NCBI GenBank assembly: GCA_003427395.1
Contig: BFEA01000283.1
Coordinates: forward strand, 1,654,261 to 1,677,857
Source: Chara braunii
Lineage: Eukaryota; Streptophyta; Charophyceae; Charales; Characeae
Direction: 5' to 3'
Length of the DNA: 23,597 bases
A program made the translations under genes and the position numbers. Under the pieces are notes generated by a model, which saw only the letters and a list, made by a program, of their open reading frames with translations, was not told where the DNA came from and ran no database searches. Shown piece after piece: positions 1-7,867 of this stretch; positions within the stretch are counted from its first letter, which is position 1, and each line of letters opens with the position of its first letter.

Positions 1-385
1 GCTCGCACTCGTGTTCGACGTCGTGCACAGCACGCGTTTGTCTCGTTGAAGCGTTTCGGCTCGCGCGGCAAACAAAGTGTGGCCGAGTGAAACGACCCTT
101 TATGTTGTCGTTCTACCCGACCCTCCCCAAGCAAACCGCCCAACTTCGCTACCCTGAAAACGCCCTGCACGTAAGGGTCGTGTTGTTTACTTTTTTCAAT
201 TAAAAAAAAATTAAAAAAAAATGAAGGCATGAGGTGGTACCCAACAACTCACTGCACCACCCAAGCCCTCATAAACCCTGTACCCCCCACCTACCGCGCG
301 AAACCAACTTTGCAGACCCCGTTCATTCGGATCTAACGTGCGTTTGAACAGGGATTCGACGTGAATTCAACGCGAGTTGAATAAT
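1..385. other. Non-coding left edge
   Basis: I see no gene here. The stretch holds A-rich runs around 197-222 and a short near-palindrome at about 377-390 (TTGAATAATTCAA) beside a repeated ATTCAACG. The C-terminal part of the Ulp1-like protease at 386-837, including its catalytic Cys region, would be expected here on the minus strand, but I could not find it in any minus frame. Confidence 0.5.
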
Positions 386-837
386 TCAACGAGGAACCCG
401 TATTAAATCCGAAATCGGACACACAGCTGACCGCCTATGTAATGTTTGACGTTCCAAATATTGTACAATCAACTCGAAAACACTAAGGTAAAAACTTGAA
501 TCAACTATAACGCGAAAAAAAAATAAAAAATTTTTGAGGACATTATCTCTCAAGTTCACATAAAGGAGGGTCCAGTGATCATTATCTTTGTGGACACGGA
601 CAAAGATAATATCGTATCGAAGCAGATCTACGTTTTTATCCCACCTTTCCACCCCACCGTGTCCTTGAAGTTGCACTTTACTAAAGAAGAACGAATTAAA
701 GCTGAAGACTTGAAGGTCTGACGGAATGTCACGTATCGCACATGCGGTCGACCCCAATAGCGCCATGTAAAAATTGACCACCTCATCATTCACCCTGCTG
801 TCGATATGTAAGAGGGTGAAAAGATATTTTGCTGCAA
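386..837 (-). pseudogene. Ulp1/SENP-type (C48) cysteine protease fragment
   Basis: Ulp1-family enzymes cleave SUMO-like proteins and are often captured by eukaryotic transposons. The visible family signatures, in order, are VNDEVVNFYMALL (normally WLNDEVINFYM), FNSFFF, VERWDKNVDLL, DIIFVRVHKDNDHWTLLYV with the expected catalytic His before Trp, and LRDNVLKNF. The Asp that normally follows (Y-D-S) is not in place: a T/A-rich run at about 515-535 replaces it, and the frame there is probably shifted. The downstream Gln and Cys (Q..DCG) region is not found. About 135 residues remain of a domain of roughly 200. The reading extends upstream of the Met at 793 into LLHIDSR, so that Met is not a true start. 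It lies on the same strand as the methyltransferase-like relic and downstream of it. It is a broken copy. The family call is firm; the element it came from is unknown. Confidence 0.8.
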
Positions 838-2430
838 TTCACAATTGACCATCGGCGAGGATAGAGAGAACAGTGTGAGGTGGCACCGAGCCTCATTTAA
901 TGTCGCCCCAAACCCTCAAGCTTCGAGGTGCAGGCGCTGCAGCGAATCTTCCCTCTCGTGTTCGACGTATTGTGGTGCGCACTGCACAACATCAAGCAAA
1001 GGACACGTGGGGTAGTGAGAAACATAGTTCTAAGCATTGTCCTTCATTGCACGATGCGTTGCTAAGTGTTTTTCATAAATGGTCTGACCCCTACTCACAT
1101 ATCATTGATATGTCCGTTTTCTCTGGGGGCAGAATGGAAAAACACTCCTCAATGGCAATGGCATGCTCCTTCTTCCCGATCTCGACATCAACCCCTGATG
1201 CCTTTCACATATCCTTGTATTTTGTAGTCAACCAAGGGACTTTTTTTTACAATATGTGTTCCGGATACTTTAAGGACCTCCGTGTACGAGATGACCCTAC
1301 CTGTAAAACAGAAGAAAGACAAAACGGAAAATGAATACACATTTCCCAACACAAGTCCGACGAAAATGATAATGTGAGAACCACATAATCTAAAAGACGC
1401 AGGACCTCTCCAATTATATAACTCTGATTTTGAATGGGCATGAGCACCGAGGTGCGTGTGTGTGGCTGGAAAACAAAACGACTAGCGCATTCGAGCTTGA
1501 TACCCCCACCCTTCACAAAGGAAATCACAACAAGTCACAAAAGCGGAAGGCCAACATTCCCCGAAGTTCGGGTTTTGGCGGACGTTTTCCTACAACAGGC
1601 ACACAAAAACTAACCATATTACATCTCGACATAGGAAGTGCGGATCCCGACGGACTTAAACCACCATTCTTTCTGAGAATAAAAAACCGTCATTCCATTG
1701 AGTTGGCCAGGTTTTTAATCGGGGAAGCTTTTGTGAGAGAATGCTTCAATAAGAACACACTTCATAGAAGGATACATCTTTCCGTTGATAACGTGTTATG
1801 TTTTTGTTGAAGTTTTTCCTGCCCGCGACCAGCAACCTGACTGACTCACAGCAAGGCCGATGAAATGTAGTTGGAAGGACTAGTGGTTGTAATATGTCGG
1901 CATTCGAAACTCCCCGGGTTGATAGACAGTGTGGACACTCCTTGTGTGTATGGTGCGGACTGTAGTCCGCTGACATCCGGACTACGAAGGAAGCTGCACT
2001 CTCGCTCTCAGAAGCCTGGACGTGCAGACAATGTGGCGTTCTTCACAGCTTGCCAGCCAGTTTGTCCCTCCGCTCCTTTGTCAGTGAAGTTGGCGTAGGC
2101 AAAGCCAGCATGTCGAGAGCTTGAGTGTCGACCCTAGATTTGTTTTGGGACGTGACATGTTGTCGTCCCCCGACCTCGCCTTCCCCTCCGCTGGCGAGGG
2201 TGGCCGGGAGTATCGAAGAGTTCGGCGGCGAGAAAGCGAACGCAACTGCCACGGAAGGTTTGATGTTGCAAGGGTCGTCGACATTAGGCGTTGTGGACGG
2301 ATGCGTGGACACGTGCTGGTCGTCGAGGATGCCATCGATAACATGTTCGATGCTTATACGACGACTTGCTTTAGATGGGTTCATAGCAAGGGAAGCCTCG
2401 TCGAACCTGTGTTAGAATCGACGATAGACG
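838..2430. other. Region without a recognisable gene
   Basis: Several open frames of 75-145 codons occur on both strands, but none has a recognisable domain or coherent composition. A minus-strand frame at 2043-2384 is Ser/Thr/Pro-rich and could be a far extension of the acidic tail of the methyltransferase-like relic, but I cannot show continuity. Two copies of the 22-bp palindrome family are present, a degenerate one at 1564-1585 and a good one at 1636-1657. Confidence 0.4.
1636..1657 (+). repeat. 22-bp palindrome family, isolated copy
   Basis: The copy is AAGTGCG, then GATCCCGA, then CGGACTT, one member of the family described under 7868-9926. A second, more degenerate copy (AAGTTCG, GGTTTTGG, CGGACGT) lies about 70 bp to the left at 1564-1585. 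Confidence 0.75.
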
Positions 2431-2684
2431 TCAGCGGTTGGACCTCATAGTCTTTACGTTCTGTTGAAAGGTTGCTGACCACCTATGTCTCCATCTCCAT
2501 TGTCGTCGCATCGTCGTCGATATCATCCTCGCGATGCTCTCTGAAAGTTGCCCGAACTCGTGAGACGACTCTCCAAATCCGACATTGTCCTCACTGTCCT
2601 CCCCTTTGTGGTCTCCAATATCCACATCCCCTTTGGCACCCTTTTTTCCTTCAAGCAATTCAATGAACTTCGTTTCTCACCTCC

Positions 2685-2775
2685 TCTCCTTCCTCCCCTT
2701 CTTCCCCTTCTTCCTCCCCTTCTTCCCCTTCCTTCCCTTCCTCCATTTGCCCCCCTCCTTCCCTTCCATGCAATT
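2685..2775. repeat. Polypyrimidine/polypurine tract
   Basis: The plus strand is almost only C and T (repeats of CTTCCCCTTCTTCCTCCCC). On the minus strand it encodes the Glu/Gly-rich stretch of the methyltransferase-like tail. It is a simple-sequence region able to form triplex structures and prone to length change. Confidence 0.85.
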
Positions 2776-2886
2776 CAGCCCCTTCTCCCGAACCCGTGTC
2801 GAATCCCGACGACCGCTCTTCTCTCTCCACTCACGCTGCCCCTCCCGGCGGCACAACAATCCCTGGCCGACCCCCCCCCCCTAAAG

Positions 2887-3118
2887 AAGTTTGGATCTCA
2901 GCGGACTTCGTCGTCTCAGTGTCGACGAGCCCTCCACTTGTACCCTCTCACTCCAATCCCAGCGGTCGTCGCTCCCCCTCAGAGGACGCATTCTCGTCCC
3001 TCACCGCACCGCTGCCAATTGTGGGAATCTGGCTCAGCACCCCCACCCCCGACTAGCTCTGCAGGGCTGACCGTTGTGGCGGCACCTCAACCGACGTAGT
3101 TTGGATCCCGGCGGACTT
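2887..3118 (+). repeat. Two 22-bp palindrome copies inside the gene tail
   Basis: The copies are at 2887-2908 (AAGTTTG, GATCTCAG, CGGACTT) and 3097-3118 (TAGTTTG, GATCCCGG, CGGACTT), 210 bp apart and in the same orientation. Both fall within the minus-strand relic and read there as K-S-A-(E/G)-I-Q-T. Confidence 0.8.
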
Positions 3119-3582
3119 TAACGTTCTACCCGAGCAGCCACGGAGAGCAACCAAGGCTGCCATCGTCTCCCTCAAAGAGCCGGTGGACGAAGTCGTGAGG
3201 TCGGCGAACTGCATCCCATGCTCCCGCCTAGGGCCAGTAGACGGATGTCGATCGACGGCCCAACCCACCACCCCATTGCTGCCTTCCGTTATCGTGGTGT
3301 CGCTGCGAGACCCGCCCTCCCCATTAGGTGGGACTCCTTTGCCACCCCCCACACTGTCACCCTCGTCCCCTCCACTGCCTGGTGCCCTCCCCCCGGAACT
3401 TCAGTGCGCCCCACAAGGAGGGGGCACTTTCCAGTCCACCATGCCCTTCAACGGGCTATTGTCGAGCTTGTAGTAGTCCTCTATCAGTTCCAACCAGCAC
3501 TTGTCCTGAAGTTCGTCCAACAGTCGCTCGACTGTGGAAATGACAGACACGTCGTCGGGTGCAAAGTTGTCATTTTTGGCCC

Positions 3583-4878
3583 TCACTTTTTGGAGGACCG
3601 AAATCGTTTGAGGTGTAGGAAGTTGAACTTCGATTCGCGAGGGATGGACATCCATCCTGCGCCCGGGACAGCGACGACCATGATCCACTCGCCCTTTTGG
3701 ATCGTGGGCTGGATGACTCCTGGATGCCAAATCATGTCATGGCCCAAGTCCACCTCAGACGAATGACTTTGCGGCTCAACAAGGAAGTGAATATTGTCAT
3801 CCTTCCAAGAAGGATGATCGGGTGGGACGTCAGACTTGGGATGCAATGTGTGCAGGGGGACGACCAAAGCTTCCAGTCTCTCCAACAACTTCATCGAGGT
3901 ACTGCCCGACGCCGGTTTGGCCATCGGTCACACGAGGGATGGCGTGCTTGTTGACGGACCGGCCGACGAGGACCCTCGAGTGTGCTCCACCGGAGGTGGG
4001 TCATACTGCAGGTCGAGGCTCTCAGTGTCACTCTCCTCCTACTTCACGTTGGCGTTGAACTTGACACCGGTGGCTGCCTCGTCACCAGTGGAGATCAAGG
4101 AAGTGTAACTGCCGAACTTCAACTCCTCCTCGGACTCGATGAAGTACAAGGATAATAACCTTTCGAGGAAGGTCTTCAAGTTCATGCGAAAGGCGCCATG
4201 GTAGTTGTTAAGCAACGCGAACATGTGGTCCTTGCGGTGGACGTACTTGGTGCCAATGTCCTTCCTCGGCCGCGTTTGCAGGAACAAGAAGTCGTATATC
4301 TTGTTCCTCTTCCTCTCAGTGCTCTCACTCAACTTGAACTACACGTTCGTCTTGTTGCTCCACACGTGATCCCGTCTCGCCTTCACGACTATGAACTCGC
4401 AATTGTGGAACCCCGAATCGACCTCGCTTTTGACGAGTTGCATCGTGAATTACAACAGGTTGGAGTTTCGTTCTATCGCGACAAAGTGTCGGCCTGCCTT
4501 CAGAAGTTCCCACACGCTTCGCGCATGCGGCTTCCCAAAGAAAACGACACCCTCTCCCTTTTTGCTAACGAAATTAAGAAGACCAACGAATTGTGTCGGA
4601 TTGCGTTCCATGTCCCTCTAGACACTGCCCTGTCCTTCAGGCACGGTCTGCGACCAGCCACAAGGCATGAAGGGAATCCCCAACACATCCGTCTGGGTAA
4701 CCCTCTGAGGCGACCGCACCACAGCAGCGGCACCCTTGGGCAGCCTTCCCTCATAAACGAGGGACGTGTTAACGCGCAAATCGTCACCCTTGAAGAGGAT
4801 GAACATGCGGGTGTCTTCCTTGTACAAATTGTTCCTGTCGGGGAAACTTTTCTTCTGTTGAATCCTCCTCACCCACTT
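3583..4878 (-). pseudogene. C-terminal half of the methyltransferase-like domain (motif X/I region)
   Basis: A single frame runs across five stops (4618, 4450, 4339, 4039, 3928) without an indel. It begins WVRRIQQKK, NNLYKEDTRMFILFKGDD (family: 'NLY.EEEE.ILIFFKG'), then PCGWSQTVPEG, and at about 4471-4551 GVVFFGKPHARSVWELLKAG followed by RHFVAIERN. This last piece matches the AdoMet-binding motif I of beta-order methylases ('VLDPFAGSGTT..ALKLGRRFVGIE'), including the Gly-Arg-x-hydrophobic-I-E ending. The Gly loop is altered (F-G-K-P-H in place of F-x-G-x-G), and the preceding Asp is missing. After it come a charged C-terminal domain with SESTERKRNKIYDFLFLQTR and a Ser/Thr/Pro linker. Permuted motif order (IV before I) argues for the N4/N6 beta class. 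Enzymatic activity is unlikely in this copy. Confidence 0.55.
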
Positions 4879-6205
4879 CCCTCCAGCAGCTTCACGAAAG
4901 AAAAATGGTGCATGCTAGCTAGAAACGAGAGGTTGTGCTGCTGCGGCATGAAAACAACGAGTGTCCAATGCGACGAACACCACGTCTGAAGATGGGAATT
5001 CAAAGTCTCGAACGCTTGCGGTTTCCACAGCTTCAGGTTAACCAGTTTGTACAGATCGAGGACGAACATGTGGCTCTTCGTGGCAACCACTGCCTCCTTC
5101 AACTTTGCACGCCTGATATCTGCCTCCAAAGGGTCGTTGTCGAATGGTGTGATGGATGTCACATCCCCCGTGTCTTTCCATTTTATGTGCACAATACCTT
5201 CGGCAAGTGTGATCTCCCGACTCTTCATTCTACCTCCAGTCAACACGGAGAGAACCTTGTTTCTCCATCCGACGGACAACTTCCTGTGGCCGACCAAGTT
5301 TTTCGTCGCCTCAATCCATTGCTCCTTGTCGCAACCCATGTACGGCAGGCAGTCCTTGAACAGCACGGAGTCAGAAACGTATTTCCTGCTACCGTCCCAC
5401 AAATCGCCATACAATCCTTGACTTTCGAACTCTTTGAAGATAGCAGACTTTGTTTTCAAGAAAGGGTACTTTTGGATCCAATCCGCGTCTGGCCTCTTCT
5501 CGTACTTGAATTGGTAGTAATTCCACAACTGCACCAACACACAGTCACACTTCACCAAGTGCACCATTTCCGGCACGCTGAGCTTCCCCAGCTTCGCCAA
5601 CGAGGGGGAGTCGGCCTGGACCCAAACCACCTCGCAAGCAAGCACCTTCTTCAGGACGCGACTCTTCTCATTGTCAATGAGTGCTTCCATCGGTTTCTAG
5701 CAATGTGCTTCCGGCTCAGGCACTTGCACAAACGAATCGCCTTCCTCTTTCTCCTTTTTGCCTTTCTTAGTCGACGGCTCCACGGGGACCTTGTAAATGA
5801 CCTTCTTTCTGCTCAACTTGTCGTTGTCAATGTAGGCGACCTCCGGCTTGATGTTTCTGACCTTATTCTTCCTTACGATCCACTTTGCTCCGTCGTGGCC
5901 CAACAATCTACAAGTATCCCATTTCTCAAAAAAATCCACGGCCAGTTTCCAGACATTCTCTCTGGCCATCGCGAGTGCGAAATGAGAAAGCAGGGCAACA
6001 TTTTGTTTCTTGATGACGTCCTCCCCCTTTTGATCCACGAGAGTCCACAAGTTGTTGTACGACGTCTTATGGAGCACCGTCGTAAAGAACTCACGTCATT
6101 TTCGGACTTATTCTTGTTTCCGTTGGGGTTTCCCATAACAGCTCTCGGAAAACCGTCATGCTTCCACTGCTACCGAATGTCTTTTATCGACAATTTCAAC
6201 TATCT
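4870..6205 (-). pseudogene. Middle region and N-terminal half of the methyltransferase-like domain
   Basis: From about 6205 to 6100 the readable frame is KLSIKDIR, then WKHDGFPRAVMGNPNGNKNK, with TAGs at 6200 and 6170. It then shifts and stays open to 4869 except for the TAG at 5697. The middle is helical and charged, with a Lys/Glu-rich linker (KKGKKEKEEGD) at about 5740-5765. The last 80 codons resemble the first half of a beta-class DNA methyltransferase. VLDLYK at about 5046-5063 sits where the catalytic DPPY/F motif IV is expected. It is followed at the right spacing by a strand-like TLVVFMPQQH at about 4935-4964 (family: 'TLVVFCSDEQ') and FVKLLEG. Only the first Asp of motif IV is kept. 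A 1-nt loss in the G-run near 4880 causes the stop at 4869; the other frame resumes immediately with WVRRIQQKK. Confidence 0.55.
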
Positions 6206-7074
6206 TGGAGGTGCCTTTTGAAGTCGTCGTCCGAAAAGTACACCATACGTGTCGGCCACCACTCAAAATTGTACTTTTTGGCCATCTCGTTGTCGAGCAG
6301 TGACCTGGCTGCAGCTGCGTTGTGCTTCTCACACACCGCGTAGTAGTAGTATTGGCTCGCCGTCTCTTCCTTCCAGTCCCCCGGCTTCAGACGTACAGCC
6401 TTGGCCCCGGGAGTTGGTTTTCCCAACCCCAGCGGTGCCAATTTCAGGGTTGGCAACTCGTACGACTGTTCTTTGTTATCGAACGCCAACCACATAGCTT
6501 CTTTGTTCCCTTCTATGAGGACGGGATCCAGGGACCGCTGGTAGTACAAATCCTCCCACTCCCCGAGGCCGATGACGTGCGTCGGGATGATCTCGAACTC
6601 CCGCTTTGTTCTAACGCCGTCTTTGTACTCCAGGAAGTACCCGACGTCGACGTCGATGGAAGATCGTGGCGAGGAACGTTCCGATGAAGGTTGCTTCTGT
6701 TTCTGTGCCGGACGTTTGGTGCCTGGGCGGTCCTGCTCCCCCTCGGTTCGCTTCCGTTTCTCCCCTACACTCTTTGGGGCCTTGGTCTTCAGTTTCTTCG
6801 AAGAGCCGACCGTCGCGTCTTGACGATCTCCCCTGCCCTTTTGCGGAGTGCCCTGCATCCCCTCGTCGCCCACGCTTTCGTCCCTTGTACCCTGGCCCTC
6901 GCCATTCTCCAAGCTGACCTCCGAGTCGACTGTAGGCTTTCCTATAGCCGCAACGAGCTCCTCTCGAACCGGAGTATCTTGCCAGACCCCAGGTATAAAT
7001 AGCACGGACCTTTCTTTTTGCCTCAACGACGAAGTCGTCGTCAACTGCAGTGCCTCATCTTCGTTGTCGTCAAA
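6196..7074 (-). pseudogene. Basic linker and ParB-like domain segment
   Basis: Counting from the Met at 7044, residues about 1-130 are a polar, low-complexity linker. Residues about 83-117 hold Lys/Arg clusters (KKLKTK, GEKRKR, TKRPAQKQK) typical of nuclear localisation. Residues 134-275 look like a ParB/Srx-type fold: FEIIPTHVIGLGEWEDLYYQR, then LDPVLIEG (compare ParB 'QPVLVRP'), then YYYYAVCEKHNAAAAR (compare ParB 'YELIDGHHRVAAAR', box II), then WPTRMVYFSDDDF as the following strand. ParB-type domains bind or cut DNA, or use CTP. In bacteria and phages they are commonly fused to DNA methylases, which fits what follows. The segment ends at a stop after a frameshift near 6205. The ParB assignment is a pattern match by eye; a plant- or alga-specific domain that only resembles ParB is the alternative. 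Confidence 0.5.
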
Positions 7075-7572
7075 TTAACCACGACATTCGCCCTGCTGCA
7101 GCGGAGTAGCCACACCAGAACCCAAATCCCCCCCCTCCGGCTCAGCCCCATTGGATTCGCAACCGCTGCACAACTGCAAGAGCATTGACAGTTGTTGGGC
7201 GGGGCCGACGTCACAGGGGATGTCAAGGCTGACGTCCTTGTCCTCCAACAAGTTAAAAAACTCTCGAGCAAAAACAAACCCACCTTGCCGAACGAGATCG
7301 TTGTAGAACAGGGTGTTCACAACACCCGCTCCGAACTCCTCGAACAAATCCATGTCCAACAACACCCCCTTGGAATTGGCAACGACATTGCCTTTAACAC
7401 AGTAAACAATTTTTATATAGAATCATCGTCGTCCCCCTTTCTCGTCCTCCCACCGCAAGACGGCCCCAAGCACTCTATGACGCTTGTTGTCGTCAACGAA
7501 GATGATAGGACCACACGACTACTTGACGGGGTTGGAAGCATCTCCACAGCCCGAGTCAACGAACCCTTTCGA
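7075..7572 (-). pseudogene. N-terminal segment of the methyltransferase-like relic
   Basis: This minus-strand segment is in the same frame as the ParB-like segment at 6196-7074, separated only by the TAA at 7075. It has two more stops, TAG at 7519 and TGA at 7423. Readable pieces include SCGPIIFVDDNKRHRVLG, VLRWEDEKGG and LLDMDLFEEFGAGVVNTLF, followed by a region rich in Gly, Cys, Leu and Gln. I do not recognise a domain. An overlapping plus-strand open frame at 7192-8031 (279 codons) is longer, but lacks continuity with anything around it, so I prefer the minus reading. The true start must lie above 7572 or has been lost. Confidence 0.5.
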
Positions 7573-7867
7573 CCTTATGTGGTTTTACCCCGATTTCGAG
7601 GCCGTAGACGATCGTCTTGTGGAATCTTTCCTGATTCCTTCCCGGAGGTCCCGGGAGGCTCCCCCTCGCCCCTCGGCGAAGACATCGTGTCTACGGACAA
7701 CAACACAAATGAATCAACCCACCACGCGGTCAGGATTGGGCAAACCACAACAACAACAGTCCAACCATCATCAAACCACAATACAGGCTCTGCCGAAGCA
7801 TTACAAACGCAGGCGGCGAACCCTGAACTGCACACGTCGGCCTCATTACATTGTTACAAAAGAAAAG
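7573..7867. other. Flank between relic and palindrome array
   Basis: Open frames exist on both strands, but no domain is recognisable. A CAA/CAAC-rich stretch lies at about 7740-7760. The missing N-terminus of the methyltransferase-like gene could lie here on the minus strand, in a different frame. Confidence 0.35.

Larger units (their letters stand above)
2431..3660 (-). pseudogene. C-terminal tail of the methyltransferase-like relic
   Basis: After a frameshift near 3650 the reading continues as RIEVQLPTPQTISVLQK, then APDDVSVISTVERLLDELQ and LELIEDYYKLDN. It then passes stops at 3401, 3053 and 2948 into Gly/Ser/Pro-rich sequence. Between about 2690 and 2755 it becomes an almost pure Glu/Gly run in one frame. 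A last open piece (2431-2658) reads LLEGKKGAKGDVDIGDHKG and EDSEDNVGFGESS, again acidic. Two copies of the 22-bp palindrome lie inside this tail and read in frame as KSAGIQT and KSAEIQT. The exact end of the gene is not determinable. Confidence 0.45.
2431..7572 (-). pseudogene. Broken ParB-like plus DNA-methyltransferase-like gene (whole relic)
   Basis: One gene can be followed on the minus strand through four collinear segments, in frames 0, 1, 2, 0, 1 (coordinate modulo 3 of the first codon base). The frame changes fall near 6205, 6100, 4880 and 3650. In-frame stops lie at 7519, 7423, 7075, 6200, 6170, 5697, 4618, 4450, 4339, 4039, 3928, 3401, 3053 and 2948 (lowest coordinate of each). Protein-like sequence continues unbroken across each stop, which marks recent decay rather than separate small genes. 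I could not identify a true start, and an in-frame stop near 7575 limits the traceable N-terminus. No spliceosomal introns are needed to explain the layout. The architecture resembles the bacterial and phage fusion of a ParB N-terminal domain to a beta-order DNA methylase. Two long plus-strand open frames (4198-4989 and 4935-6221) are antisense shadows of it. Confidence 0.65.

Noticed and set aside
4198-4989. 263-codon plus-strand open frame
   Set aside because: Antisense shadow of the methylase motif X/I region, with no domain of its own.
4935-6221. 428-codon open frame on the plus strand, the longest in the window
   Set aside because: It is antisense to the methyltransferase-like relic. 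Its composition (His, Leu, Val, Pro, Arg-rich) is that expected from the complement of a Lys/Glu-rich gene. The minus frame has family-like motifs and continues collinearly on both sides.
6992-7001. TATAAATA box-like sequence on the plus strand
   Set aside because: It lies inside the coding relic (codes VLFIPGVW on the minus strand), and no credible plus-strand gene follows.
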